Source of the DNA: Sphingobacterium paucimobilis HER1398 | Lineage (GTDB): Bacteria > Bacteroidota > Bacteroidia > Sphingobacteriales > Sphingobacteriaceae | Assembly: GCF_000416985.1 (NCBI RefSeq) | Contig: NZ_ATDL01000008.1 | Span: forward strand, 1 to 48,710 | Reading direction: 5' to 3' | DNA: 48,710 bases | Shown here: piece after piece, positions 1-9,267 of the stretch | Numbering within the stretch: position 1 is the stretch's first letter | How the letters are laid out: the number at the start of each line of letters is the position of its first letter | Translations under genes and position numbers: made by a program | The notes under the pieces: model-generated | The model's database searches: none | What the model was told of the DNA's origin: nothing | The model's input: the letters and a program-made list of their open reading frames with translations, nothing else

Positions 1-19
1 ACTGGCGGATAAGAGCCCT

Positions 20-262
20 TCAAACCAGCAGACCGCGGATAAAAACACGTCCCTGAGCACTCTTTAACTCCCGCTCCCTCCTCAGCGCTTCTTCTTTACT
101 GGTATATTCCTCCTGATAGAGCAAATCCCAGGGCCTGTACCGAACCGTCCAGCCTTTTGTCGACAGCTCATTGTGACTCAATAAACGATTAGCTAAATTA
201 CCGGTATAACCGATATAGATCTTGTCATAAACAAGTGAATGCAATACGTAAACAGTATACAT
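20..262 (-). CDS. Small GIY-YIG nuclease-family protein
   Basis: An 80-residue protein made of a single GIY-YIG fold. The N-terminal YVLHS and YIGYTGN segments are the two halves of the GIY-YIG signature, followed by the conserved Arg of NLANRL, the HN pair (HNELS) and a Glu-rich helix (EEALRRERELK). This is the full length of the small, single-domain YhbQ-like members, so the gene looks intact. The family fold cuts DNA, but the role of these stand-alone proteins is not settled. It lies just downstream of a tRNA group on the same strand, with a terminator hairpin between them, so it needs its own promoter or read-through; I see no clear promoter box in the short gap. Confidence 0.85.
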   Translation of the reverse strand: MYTVYVLHSLVYDKIYIGYTGNLANRLLSHNELSTKGWTVRYRPWDLLYQEEYTSKEEALRRERELKSAQGRVFIRGLLV

Positions 263-286
263 GATTTCTTTAAATTGGTAATAAAA

Positions 287-316
287 CTAAAAAAGCCTAA
301 TCTTACGATTAAGCTT
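287..316 (-). terminator. Intrinsic terminator of the tRNA operon
   Basis: On the minus strand a 10-bp stem (AAGCTTAATC with GATTAGGCTT, one G-U pair, loop GTAA) is followed directly by a T-rich tract. It sits 10 bases past the last tRNA and before the GIY-YIG gene. Confidence 0.75.
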
Positions 317-325
317 TCTACTGAG

Positions 326-397
<72 letters not shown>

Positions 398-437
398 ATA
401 TGTTTTTTAAAGCCAAGCTCGCACTTGGCTTATTTAG

Positions 438-509
<72 letters not shown>

Positions 510-520
510 ATATATCTTAT

Positions 521-595
521 TGCAATTTTGAGACTCGAACCAATGTCCGCCAATTGACGGATAAGAGTCGATGAGCTTCACAGCTCTATCTCGCA
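521..595 (-). pseudogene. Decayed tRNA between initiator copies
   Basis: Read on the minus strand this segment keeps a perfect D stem (GAGC/GCTC) and an intact T loop (TTCGAGT), in register with the neighbouring tRNAs. The 3' side of the acceptor stem no longer pairs with the 5' side, the T stem has mismatches, and the anticodon stem is mostly lost. Relative to its neighbours it carries about five extra bases between the D and T arms, including a near-palindrome (TCCGTCAATTGGCGGA). If the base before the triplet is taken as U33, the anticodon would be CUU (Lys-like), but this is uncertain. A functional tRNA looks unlikely. Confidence 0.6.
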
Positions 596-638
596 ATATT
601 TTCATTTTTTTAAAGCCTCGCGCTTTAAATCTTTTTAG

Positions 639-710
<72 letters not shown>

Positions 711-778
711 ATATATTTTTCTCAAATCTTTGCCTCTGCTAGCAAAATCAAAGATTATTTACTTCCTTAATTGGAGTA

Positions 779-810
779 CAAAGATATTATTTGTTTCTTT
801 GCAAAACAAA
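779..810 (-). promoter_or_regulatory. Bacteroidota-type promoter for the tRNA operon
   Basis: On the minus strand TTTG (807-810), a 20-base spacer, then TATCTTTG (779-786). This fits the Bacteroidota sigma factor consensus TTTG-N19-TAnnTTTG with one extra spacer base. Transcription would start near 772, about 60 bases before the first tRNA. Confidence 0.55.
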
Positions 811-824
811 TAAAAAGCAAAATA

Positions 825-1703
825 ATGTCACACAAAGCAGGATTCGTAAGTATTATTGGTAAGCCAAACGCAGGTAAGTCTACGCTAATGAATGCTTTAG
901 TCGGCGAGAAGATGTCTATCATCACGCCTAAAGCACAAACTACCCGCCACCGTATTATGGGAATCGTCAATGATGAAGATCATCAAATTATATTTTCTGA
1001 TACTCCTGGTGTTATCGTTCCAAAGTATACACTGCAAGAATCCATGATGAGTTTTGTGGAAGGATCATTGATCGATGCTGATATTATTCTGTTTGTTACG
1101 GATATCCACGAAAAATATGATGAAAACGATGTCCTCGATAAATTACGAAAAACGGCATCTCCGGTAGCTGTTTTAATCAACAAAATTGACAAATCTTCCG
1201 AAGAAGAAGTGAGAGAAAAAATAGAGTTTTGGAAAGAAAAATTAAATCCCGAGGCTATTTTTGCGATGTCAGCTTTATTGGGGTATAACGTTCCTCCGAT
1301 TCTAAGTTACATTAAGGAAAGACTGCCTGTACATCCTCCTTATTACGAGAAGGATGAGCTTACCGACAAATCTATGCGCTTTTTCGTTTCGGAAATAATC
1401 CGAGAGAAAATCTTCAAACTGTATGACAAGGAAATTCCCTACAGTACGGAGGTCGTAGTTACTTCCTACAAAGAAGAACCCAAAATCACACGAATCGCAG
1501 CTGAAATCATTGTTGAACGCGACTCTCAGAAAAATATCCTGATTGGCAAGGCAGGTGCTATGATTAAAAAAGTAGGCACCTATGCACGACAGGATATCGA
1601 AGAATTCATTGATGGCAAGGTATTTTTAGAATTATTTGTAAAGGTTATCCCAGATTGGCGAACGAAGAAAAATCATTTAAAGCGTTTCGGTTACGAAGAT
1701 TAA
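825..1703 (+). CDS. era: GTPase Era
   Basis: Era is an essential GTPase that binds 16S rRNA and helps 30S ribosome assembly. The 292-residue protein has the Walker/G1 motif GKPNAGKST near the N-terminus, the G3 motif DTPG, the G4 motif NKID, a G5 SA motif, and a C-terminal KH domain with the loop IGKAGAMIKK. Length matches the family. I use the ATG at 825, giving MSHKAGFVSI; an in-frame TTG at 771 lies inside the divergent tRNA promoter and would add 18 unrelated residues. The gene is convergent with uvrC across a shared terminator. Confidence 0.97.
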   Translation: MSHKAGFVSIIGKPNAGKSTLMNALVGEKMSIITPKAQTTRHRIMGIVNDEDHQIIFSDTPGVIVPKYTLQESMMSFVEGSLIDADIILFVTDIHEKYDENDVLDKLRKTASPVAVLINKIDKSSEEEVREKIEFWKEKLNPEAIFAMSALLGYNVPPILSYIKERLPVHPPYYEKDELTDKSMRFFVSEIIREKIFKLYDKEIPYSTEVVVTSYKEEPKITRIAAEIIVERDSQKNILIGKAGAMIKKVGTYARQDIEEFIDGKVFLELFVKVIPDWRTKKNHLKRFGYED

Positions 1704-1708
1704 ATAAT

Positions 1709-1742
1709 AAAGAGGTGCCACAGATATCTGCGGCACCTCTTT
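1709..1742. terminator. Bidirectional terminator between era and uvrC
   Basis: An 11-bp perfect outer stem (AAAGAGGTGCC with GGCACCTCTTT) encloses the palindrome CAGATATCTG. The A-run on one side and T-run on the other allow it to work on both strands, as expected between convergent genes. Confidence 0.8.
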
Positions 1743-1777
1743 ACCAATAATATTCCAGACACAATCGATATACGACC

Positions 1778-3601
1778 CTAACCGGGATCAATCGCTGTAG
1801 GCATTTCAAAATAGGCCCTTAGAGCTTTGAGTTGTTTTACGTTCAGCACCTCGCTCAAGTTCTCATCCGATTCTTCTCGGATCCTCTTTACCGACTTAAA
1901 ACGCTTAAGCAGTTTCTCTACTGTAGTCTTACCTATTCCTGGTATATTTTCCAATTCGGACACAAAAGTCTTACGGCTCCGTTGATTTCTATGAAATGTA
2001 ATTCCAAAACGATGGGCTTCATCTCGAAGATGTTGTATAACTTTTAGTGTTTCTGACTTCTTATCCAAGTAAAGCGGATACTGATCTCCAGGATAATAGA
2101 GTTCCTCCAATCGCTTGGCTATACCGATAACAGTAACTTTCCTTTCAATCCCCAATAGCCGTAAACTTTTCAACGCAGCCCCTAGCTGCCCTTTTCCCCC
2201 ATCTATGATAATGAGCTGAGGCAATTCTTCCCCTTCATCCAACAATCGACGATAACGCCTAAAAACCGCCTCTTCCATGGTCGCAAAATCATTTGGTCCC
2301 TCAACAGTCTTCACGTTAAAATGTCGATAGTCCTTTTTAGAAGGTTTTCCATCTTTGAATACTACGATCGCCGATACGGGGAAACTTCCCTGAATATTTG
2401 AGTTATCAAAACATTCGATATGCCTAGGCAGCACATTCATCCTCAAATCTTTCTGCATTTGATTCAGCAGCCGCTCTGTTTTGACCTCTGGATTTAACTT
2501 TTCGTATTGTAACAGACGCTCCTTTTTGAAATAAGCCACATTTTTCAGTGACAGATCCAGCAGCTTACGTTTATCCCCCAACTTGGGTACCACAAAGCTA
2601 ACTTCTCCGGGCAGACCTTCAATCTGAAGTTCAAAAGGCACAATGATTTCCCGAGAAAGACTTTTATACCGGTTTCTAATCTCTGGAATAGCAATGGCCA
2701 AGAGTTCCTCATCACTTTCATCCAATCTCTTCTTCATTTCTAAGGTCTGTGTCTGTATAACGACACCATTCATCACTTTTAGGAAATTGACAAAAGCATA
2801 ACTCTCATCGGAAGCAATACTAAAAACATCAATATTGGTAATAGACGAACTAACAACAGTAGATTTACTTTGATAATTATCCAGTTTATCCAACTTTGTT
2901 TTCAAAAGATGAGCTTCTTCAAAGTTAAGAGCGCCAACGGCATCGGCCAACTGCTCTTTCAGCCTCGATGTCACCGCCCCAATCTTACCATTGAGAATAT
3001 CCTTAATACTTTCCAGATTCTGATCATATTCGTCTTGCTGTTGCAGTCCCTCGCATGGTCCTTTACAATTTCCAATCTGATACTCAAGACAGACCTTATA
3101 TTTTCCTTTGGCTACATTTTCAGGGGAGAGATTTAAGGAACATGTTCTTAGCGGAAATAGCTCCCTTATGGTATCAAGAACGATATGCATCATTCCTACA
3201 GATGCGTAGGGGCCATAATACTTAGACCCATCTTTGAGGTATTTACGTGTCCAAAACACTCTAGGATAAGCCTCGTTTTTGATCACGATCCAGGGGTAAG
3301 TCTTGTCATCCTTGAGCATGACATTATACCTTGGTTTGTGCTTTTTGATCAGGTTATTTTCAAGCAGCCAGGCATCGATTTCAGTGTCAACGATTGTAAA
3401 AGCAATACGCTGTATCTTACGCACCAAAACCTTCGTTTTGGAGTTCAACTGCCTTTCGCTGACAAAATAGGAGCTAACACGATTTTTTAAATCTTTGGCT
3501 TTCCCAACATAAATCAACACATCATCCTTATCAAAATATTGATAGACCCCTGGTTTATGCGGTATCCTTTTTAATTCTGCCTTGTAATCAAATGAACTCA
3601 T
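1778..3601 (-). CDS. uvrC: Excinuclease ABC subunit C
   Basis: UvrC makes both incisions in nucleotide excision repair after loading by UvrAB. At 607 residues it is normal size. Residues about 13-92 form the GIY-YIG nuclease (GVYQYF, LIYVGKAKDLKNRV) for the 3' cut. A cysteine-rich stretch (CSLNLS, CLEYQIGNCKGPCEG) follows at about 155-190, then a UvrB-interaction segment. The RNase H-like domain for the 5' cut carries CFDNSNIQG and IIIDGGKGQL, with the catalytic acidic residues. The C-terminus is a helix-hairpin-helix (IPGIGKTTVEKLLKRF). It stands alone, with terminators on both sides. Confidence 0.97.
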   Translation of the reverse strand: MSSFDYKAELKRIPHKPGVYQYFDKDDVLIYVGKAKDLKNRVSSYFVSERQLNSKTKVLVRKIQRIAFTIVDTEIDAWLLENNLIKKHKPRYNVMLKDDKTYPWIVIKNEAYPRVFWTRKYLKDGSKYYGPYASVGMMHIVLDTIRELFPLRTCSLNLSPENVAKGKYKVCLEYQIGNCKGPCEGLQQQDEYDQNLESIKDILNGKIGAVTSRLKEQLADAVGALNFEEAHLLKTKLDKLDNYQSKSTVVSSSITNIDVFSIASDESYAFVNFLKVMNGVVIQTQTLEMKKRLDESDEELLAIAIPEIRNRYKSLSREIIVPFELQIEGLPGEVSFVVPKLGDKRKLLDLSLKNVAYFKKERLLQYEKLNPEVKTERLLNQMQKDLRMNVLPRHIECFDNSNIQGSFPVSAIVVFKDGKPSKKDYRHFNVKTVEGPNDFATMEEAVFRRYRRLLDEGEELPQLIIIDGGKGQLGAALKSLRLLGIERKVTVIGIAKRLEELYYPGDQYPLYLDKKSETLKVIQHLRDEAHRFGITFHRNQRSRKTFVSELENIPGIGKTTVEKLLKRFKSVKRIREESDENLSEVLNVKQLKALRAYFEMPTAIDPG

Positions 3602-3617
3602 CTACCTCTATTAAATC

Positions 3618-3652
3618 AAAAACTCACCGAAAGACCTAATCCTGCGGTGAGT
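3618..3652 (-). terminator. Terminator downstream of the PBP gene
   Basis: Stem ACTCACCG/CGGTGAGT with a 15-base loop, followed on the minus strand by a run of T. It separates the penicillin-binding-protein operon from uvrC, which starts 17 bases further on. Confidence 0.6.
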
Positions 3653-3689
3653 ATTTTGTATTACTGTAACCTTTGCGATTACATCCAAT

Positions 3690-5936
3690 TTAAAAACCTA
3701 ACCGATCATCTTGCAATTCGGGTTCGGAAGAATAGCCCTCATACCTCGAATACTCGGAGCAATCCATAACCCTGGTCATTCCTTCTGGCGGCTTTGGAAA
3801 ATCCATTTTGGAATAATTCAATGATTTATCATTATACACCTTCTTCATGAATAGGCCAAATACAGGAAGTGCCGCAGCCGCTCCTTGTCCATATTGCATG
3901 CTACTGAAGCTGACACCTCTATCCTCTGCTCCTGTCCATACACCGGCTACCAATTGTGGTGTAAATCCAATAAACCAGGCATCCGAGTTATCATTGGTTG
4001 TTCCCGTCTTTCCACCCATAGGGATGGTCAATCCGCCATAATCTGCTCGACGAACACGAGAGCCCGTACCTCCATCCACTACTCCTCTCAACATGTCAAC
4101 CATAATATAGGCCGACTCACTGTTCAACACTTTCAAGACCTTAGGTGTACGTTCATAGATAGGCGTACCGTTCTTATCCTCTATACGTAAAATCATAGTG
4201 GGCTCAATCCAAGTACCATGATTAACAAACGCAGAATAAGCCCCGACCATATCATAGACAGAAGCTTCATAAGCCCCTAATGCAATCGAAGGATAATTAG
4301 GAACATCTGAAGTAATTCCCATTTTACGGGTCAAGTCAGCTACACTAGCTGCTCCGACTTCATTAATCACAAACGCAGTCGCAAAGTTCTGCGAGTACTT
4401 GATCGCATTCTTCAACGTAATAGGATCACCTCCCTGTACGGAACCTCGAGGGGTCCAATTCCCATAAGTCTGCTGATGATTCGGCACCGTATAACATGGC
4501 GAATAGCCATTATCAATAGCTACAGCGTAAGTAAAGGGCTTGGCTGTTGACCCGACTTGTCTAATCCCCATTTTCACCTGATCATACTTATAATGTTCAA
4601 AATTAATACCGCCGACCCATGCTTTAATATGTCCCGTCGTAGGATCCATTGCCATGATTGAATTCCGTAGCATTAGCTTATTGTACTTGATCGAGTCCAT
4701 AGGCGTCATTACCGTATCAACAGATCCCTTCCAAGTAAATATACTCATGGACACTTTGGTGTTAAATGCTTTTTTTATCTCTTCTGCCGAGGCACCATTC
4801 TCTTTCATCTCCCGGTAGCGGTCAGAGCGTCTCATACCTGTTTCTAACAGCTTAGCTTTATCTCCCGAAAACGCATTTCTACTACGCCATTGTTTATCAA
4901 ATTCGCGCTGTAGCTTTTGCATCCACTCCTTTTGTGCTTCTTCCGCGTACTCTTGCATTTTATAGTTGAGCGGTGTATAGATACGTAGTCCGTCTCTATC
5001 CAGATCATAAGGTGTACCATCTGCTTTGGTAATAGCAAGCCGCTTTAGTTCCTTTTTAATTTCATCCTTTAATACCGATCTGAAATAAGGAGCCACTCCC
5101 TCTCCATAGCTTGATATATTGACATTCAGCCCTAAAGGCTTATTTTTAGCATCAGCAAGTTCCGCATCGGTTAGAAAGTTTTCCGCATGCATATTGATCA
5201 GCACCTGATTACGGCGTGTCTTGGCTCTTTCTTCAGCTCGTATAGGCGAATACATAGTCGGACCTTTCAACATACCAACTAAGAGAGCTGCCTGCTCTGC
5301 AGTCAATTTATCAGGAGTCGTATTAAAAAAGGTACGGGCACCGGATTTGATACCGAAAGTATTTTTATAACCAAAATCCACCGTGTTAAAGTACATCATG
5401 ATGATCTCTTCCTTGGTATAATTTCGTTCTAAGCGTACAGCTGTAATCCATTCCTGAAATTTCTGCATCACCCGCTTAATGGTACTGCGTTCACGCCTCT
5501 CGGAAAACAAATTGAGCGCCAATTGCTGGGTAATAGTACTTCCCCCCTGTTTATCGCGCAATACTACCGTATGGAAAATAGTTGTCAGTGTCCTAAAATA
5601 ATCAATTCCCGAGTGATCGTAGAACCGCTTATCCTCTGTAGAGACAAGGGCGTGAACCAAATGCGGAGACAGCTCACTATATTTTACATTTGATCTATTT
5701 TGTAAGTAGTAGGTTCCTAACACGCGATTGTCTTCAGTAAGAATTTCCGAAGCCAGATTACTACGGGGATTCTCCAGATCTTCGAACGATGGTAGCTGAC
5801 CAAATAGACCTACACGCACGCCAATCAAAAACAAACAGACAAAAGCTATTGCACCCCATAAAATCAGCCAAAATGTACGCGTATACTTACTTATCTCTTC
5901 TGGTGTCAGTTTAATGTTCTTCGATTCTCTCTTCAT
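3690..5936 (-). CDS. mrcA: Class A penicillin-binding protein (PBP1A type)
   Basis: A bifunctional peptidoglycan synthase that polymerises glycan strands and cross-links peptides in the periplasm. The 748-residue protein has a short cytosolic tail, one membrane anchor (about residues 21-43) and a GT51 glycosyltransferase domain with catalytic Glu101 in the EDKRFYDHSG motif and the GGSTITQQLALN motif. Its transpeptidase domain carries the active-site serine in GSTAKPF (SxxK), the SQN motif and KTGTT. All catalytic motifs are present. It starts 16 bases after the sprE-like gene ends, so the two are probably cotranscribed, linking wall synthesis to an envelope-spanning secretion factor. Confidence 0.95.
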   Translation of the reverse strand: MKRESKNIKLTPEEISKYTRTFWLILWGAIAFVCLFLIGVRVGLFGQLPSFEDLENPRSNLASEILTEDNRVLGTYYLQNRSNVKYSELSPHLVHALVSTEDKRFYDHSGIDYFRTLTTIFHTVVLRDKQGGSTITQQLALNLFSERRERSTIKRVMQKFQEWITAVRLERNYTKEEIIMMYFNTVDFGYKNTFGIKSGARTFFNTTPDKLTAEQAALLVGMLKGPTMYSPIRAEERAKTRRNQVLINMHAENFLTDAELADAKNKPLGLNVNISSYGEGVAPYFRSVLKDEIKKELKRLAITKADGTPYDLDRDGLRIYTPLNYKMQEYAEEAQKEWMQKLQREFDKQWRSRNAFSGDKAKLLETGMRRSDRYREMKENGASAEEIKKAFNTKVSMSIFTWKGSVDTVMTPMDSIKYNKLMLRNSIMAMDPTTGHIKAWVGGINFEHYKYDQVKMGIRQVGSTAKPFTYAVAIDNGYSPCYTVPNHQQTYGNWTPRGSVQGGDPITLKNAIKYSQNFATAFVINEVGAASVADLTRKMGITSDVPNYPSIALGAYEASVYDMVGAYSAFVNHGTWIEPTMILRIEDKNGTPIYERTPKVLKVLNSESAYIMVDMLRGVVDGGTGSRVRRADYGGLTIPMGGKTGTTNDNSDAWFIGFTPQLVAGVWTGAEDRGVSFSSMQYGQGAAAALPVFGLFMKKVYNDKSLNYSKMDFPKPPEGMTRVMDCSEYSRYEGYSSEPELQDDRLGF

Positions 5937-5952
5937 CGTATAAAAATATCCG

Positions 5953-8900
5953 CTATTGTTCTATATAATTTTGATGATACTTCTTAATCTCCACGCCATC
6001 CGTCAAAGCCGGAATAGATTGTTTTGTGATGACAAAGGTATTATAAATTTCTCCTGGTATTTTCATTATTTCTGGCATTAAAGGCAATAACCTTGACTCA
6101 TAAAGTTTTACTTCTTCAAAAGTCTTAAATGGACCAATAAAGATTAATTGGTTCTCGCCATTAATTGCCGCCACTTGGTGATTAAGCGAAACATTATGAT
6201 ACCGTGTACGATTAAACTGTCCTATCCCATAACGACTTGGAGCCAGATTCACTTTCGGATCTAATACGTTGATTGTAAAATAATACTCTGCTGTATCTGG
6301 GAACAACTTCTTGTCCCTGTAATCATTTGGTCCAAAATCAATTTTCGACTCTAATAATTTTAAATCTTTACCAACTATACTCACGTCCGTGTTTACCTTT
6401 CCGTTGGCTGTAAGCTTATCTACTCCCTTTACATCCATTAGAGAAACTTCTTGCTTTGCTTCCTCCTTCACTTTCTCTTCGACCTTAGCTACGACAACTT
6501 CCTTCTCCGGTTCTTCTTTCACTTTCTCCTCGACCTTAGCCACGACAACTTCCTTCTTAGGCTCCTCTTTCACCTTCTCCTCGACCTTAGCTACAACAAC
6601 TTCCTTCTTCGGTTCTTCTTTCACTTTCTCCTCGACCTTAGCTACGACAGCTTCCTTCTTCGGTTTAGGTTCCTCTTTCACTTTCTCCTCGACCTTCGCT
6701 ACGACAGCTCCCTTCTTCGGTTTAGGTTCCTCTTTCACCTTCGGTATTTCTTTAACAATTGCCGTACCAGTTCTGTAGTCCCCATAAATTCCAAGACTAG
6801 GCCATGCCGTCATATCAGGTTCATCCACGAAAGCAATGCGAGATTTGTCTATATCTTGCAATGCATTGACTCGATGTACAAAGTATTGGGGGTTTTCTCC
6901 TATAAAGGCCAGATTTTCCTTTGCCAATGGTACGACCAAACTATCCATAGGATAACGTTCGGTTATCTGTTCCAAAGCTATGGTAAAATCCTCAACACGA
7001 CCTATACGACCAATAGCAAGCGCTCTCAAGTATTCCACTTGTGCAACTAAAGCTGTGTTTTCAAATCGTTCCTTGAGGTCGATATCTGCTTCTCGAATCA
7101 CTGCGGCATGGTCACCATTTGCATACAGTGTGAATAGTTTTTCAAACACACGATCTAAAATATTCTTATCCCTTTTAATTTTATCCATATAGGAAGGATC
7201 CTGAGCTACTTTGGCGTGTAGGCTGTTTGGAAACAAAGTCACGAGTCTATTAAAATATTCCTGTGACTTTCCTTTATCTATACCATCATACATTCGGTAT
7301 AGCGAATAATATATCTCCGCAGCAGCCTCTGTATTTGGATAGCGGCGCAAGAACTCCTCGTATACCTTTATTGCATCCTTATTATCTTGCGTATAATCTC
7401 TATAGATATTACCTATGACAATGAGACGATCGTGTACGATTTTATGACTGGCTTCAAAAGCTTCCTGATTTGCTGGAATCTCCTTTTTATACCGTTGTTT
7501 TGCATCCGCAACAAACCGCTCTTCATCTAATTCCCTCTTTTCTACCACTTCAGCTGTATCAGCAATCACACTTGTTTCTTTAGTAGGCAGCCTGGCAGAG
7601 TTATCTCCTTCATAGCGCCAGTTATCTTTAAGCGGTCTATTTCCCCACCTCCGTTTGAAAGCATTCTGCCCAACCAGTAGTTCGTCTGGATTACTAAAAT
7701 AAAATGTTCGGTCTGTAGCATTCGAGACATCCATGGATTGATTCTGCCCATACATTGCATACGCCGTATTAGTTGCAGCACTTGCAGCTGATTTTTTCTT
7801 GGTCTTTTTGGCTAGCTTTTCCTGCTCTTCTATTTCCTTTTTCTTGAACAACAATTGCTCTTGTGCATAAGCTTGCAAGGTTGCCTCTCGCGCAGTATCA
7901 TTCAAGGCTGCCAATTGAAGCAGCGTATCTTGCCAAGAAATCTCCTGATATAGCTGAGTAATTTCGTCCATGTATCCCAACTTTCGACGGACTTTGTTGA
8001 CATCTGTATAGTCCGCAGGCAACACCATGGCGACTGAGTCGAAATAATTCTGAGCTTCAAAATAGTTTTGATGATCAAAATAATGCTCGGCTAAGCGTAA
8101 GTAAGTTTCTGTAGACTGATATTCATTCCGTTTGGGTTGAAGCAGCGATCTTTTAAAATAATCAAGCGCTTCCTTTTGCTCTCCTGATTCATAGTAAATA
8201 TCGCCTATCTGATACAAAATCTGGTCTTGGTAACCGTCGTTCTTACCCTCTTTAAGCATACGCTTCAGAGGTTTTACCCTATCAACAAGCCCTTGCCCTT
8301 TATCCCCTTCTAGAAATGCCGCCTGTAGACTGGCTTCAAAAGCCATATCAAAGGGTACATTACTCTTCGATATCTTATTAAAATAAACATAAGCTTTTTC
8401 CTTCTCGCCATTATCCATATAGAGCTGACCCAATAAAAAGGTCCACCTTCTTTTATCCAGTATATTAGAATTGGATTCTAGGGCATACTCCAAGTAGGGT
8501 ATCGCGGTGAGTTCCTCCCCTACACGAACATGATAGTTTGCCGCAGCGGCATTCACAAAAGTGCGTGTTTTCTTTTCTTCATCCAAAGTGACAAAAGAGG
8601 AGTCTACCGCAAGTTTTGCCTCTTCAAATTTTCCGATCTGCAATAACGCTCTAGACTTCCAAGCGTATGCCAATGGCAGATATTGCTTTTGTTCTTCGCT
8701 TGCAGAACGGAGTAAATGGTTAAAAAACTCAATAGAAGTATGGTAAGCGCCTTTATAATAATTAGCTTTCCCTATAAGGAGATATGCTTCATTAACATAT
8801 TTACTTTCCTGTTTATTATTGACGACCTTGTACGCCTTTTGGATTAACGAATCCATTAACTTGTGCGCATCACCATCTCCCTGCGGTTCATCAAATACAG

Positions 8901-9174
8901 ATTGACGCACTTGATAGTTTTTCTTTGCGCCATGAAAGATACTCTCTCTTTCATTATCCAGCATGAGATTTGAGTTATAAAGGACGTTATATTTCGCTGT
9001 AAAATTCTGACGAAAATTATATTCCTTCTCCTCTACTGTACCGCTAGTTTTATCATAGGCTTTATTTTTACTTTTCGTACTCTTGCACGACGAAAAAAAA
9101 ATGAAAAATAAAACAGACAAGCCAACTACTGACCCTATATGCCGCGAGGTAATTTTTGAAATTAAAACTAACAT
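5953..9174 (-). CDS. sprE: SprE/PorW-like TPR lipoprotein of type IX secretion
   Basis: A 1073-residue protein with a signal peptide ending in FFSSC, a lipoprotein-type cleavage site, followed by the conserved opening YNVLYNSNLMLDNER seen in the SprE/PorW family. Residues about 90-420 and 560-720 are tetratricopeptide repeats (YLLIGKANYYKGAYHTSIEF, YQIGDIYYESGEQKEALDYF). In Flavobacterium and Porphyromonas, SprE/PorW is a T9SS lipoprotein needed for secretion. Residues about 810-910 are a low-complexity Lys/Glu tandem repeat, and the last about 90 residues resemble a SPOR-like fold (LIFIGPFKTFEEVKLYESRL). The repeat insert makes it larger than typical members. The family call rests on recognition, not a search. 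Confidence 0.82.
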   Translation of the reverse strand: MLVLISKITSRHIGSVVGLSVLFFIFFSSCKSTKSKNKAYDKTSGTVEEKEYNFRQNFTAKYNVLYNSNLMLDNERESIFHGAKKNYQVRQSVFDEPQGDGDAHKLMDSLIQKAYKVVNNKQESKYVNEAYLLIGKANYYKGAYHTSIEFFNHLLRSASEEQKQYLPLAYAWKSRALLQIGKFEEAKLAVDSSFVTLDEEKKTRTFVNAAAANYHVRVGEELTAIPYLEYALESNSNILDKRRWTFLLGQLYMDNGEKEKAYVYFNKISKSNVPFDMAFEASLQAAFLEGDKGQGLVDRVKPLKRMLKEGKNDGYQDQILYQIGDIYYESGEQKEALDYFKRSLLQPKRNEYQSTETYLRLAEHYFDHQNYFEAQNYFDSVAMVLPADYTDVNKVRRKLGYMDEITQLYQEISWQDTLLQLAALNDTAREATLQAYAQEQLLFKKKEIEEQEKLAKKTKKKSAASAATNTAYAMYGQNQSMDVSNATDRTFYFSNPDELLVGQNAFKRRWGNRPLKDNWRYEGDNSARLPTKETSVIADTAEVVEKRELDEERFVADAKQRYKKEIPANQEAFEASHKIVHDRLIVIGNIYRDYTQDNKDAIKVYEEFLRRYPNTEAAAEIYYSLYRMYDGIDKGKSQEYFNRLVTLFPNSLHAKVAQDPSYMDKIKRDKNILDRVFEKLFTLYANGDHAAVIREADIDLKERFENTALVAQVEYLRALAIGRIGRVEDFTIALEQITERYPMDSLVVPLAKENLAFIGENPQYFVHRVNALQDIDKSRIAFVDEPDMTAWPSLGIYGDYRTGTAIVKEIPKVKEEPKPKKGAVVAKVEEKVKEEPKPKKEAVVAKVEEKVKEEPKKEVVVAKVEEKVKEEPKKEVVVAKVEEKVKEEPEKEVVVAKVEEKVKEEAKQEVSLMDVKGVDKLTANGKVNTDVSIVGKDLKLLESKIDFGPNDYRDKKLFPDTAEYYFTINVLDPKVNLAPSRYGIGQFNRTRYHNVSLNHQVAAINGENQLIFIGPFKTFEEVKLYESRLLPLMPEIMKIPGEIYNTFVITKQSIPALTDGVEIKKYHQNYIEQ
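6450..6745 (-). repeat. In-frame coding minisatellite in the sprE-like gene
   Basis: Five near-identical units of the form VKEEPK-(PKK)-xxVVAKVEEK, plus a partial sixth. The first two units (protein order) are 19 codons and the next three are 17 codons, so unit lengths are 57, 57, 51, 51 and 51 bp. All are multiples of three, so changes in copy number keep the reading frame. Long antisense open frames over this stretch are a by-product of the repeat. Confidence 0.9.
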
Positions 9175-9229
9175 TCTATAAACCTATGTATAAAGGTAAT
9201 TGGATTCACACACTTCACCCCAAACACTA

Positions 9230-9237
9230 CAAAAGTA
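9230..9237 (-). promoter_or_regulatory. Putative -7 box upstream of the sprE-like gene
   Basis: On the minus strand TACTTTTG matches TAnnTTTG, about 55 bases before the start codon. No good TTTG is found at the expected -33 distance. Confidence 0.35.
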
Positions 9238-9267
9238 TTAATTATTACAGCATAATCCGCTGTTAAA

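Noticed and set aside
410..431. Spacer hairpin between tRNA copies 1 and 2 as a terminator
   Set aside because: There is no T tract after it in the direction of tRNA transcription, and a better terminator follows copy 1.
771..824. TTG-initiated N-terminal extension of Era
   Set aside because: It lies in the divergent tRNA promoter and adds residues absent from the family; the ATG at 825 gives normal Era length.
6389..7050. Long antisense open frames with Phe/Leu/Ser-rich repeats
   Set aside because: They mirror the Lys/Glu repeat on the coding strand, have no start context, and the sense gene is well supported.
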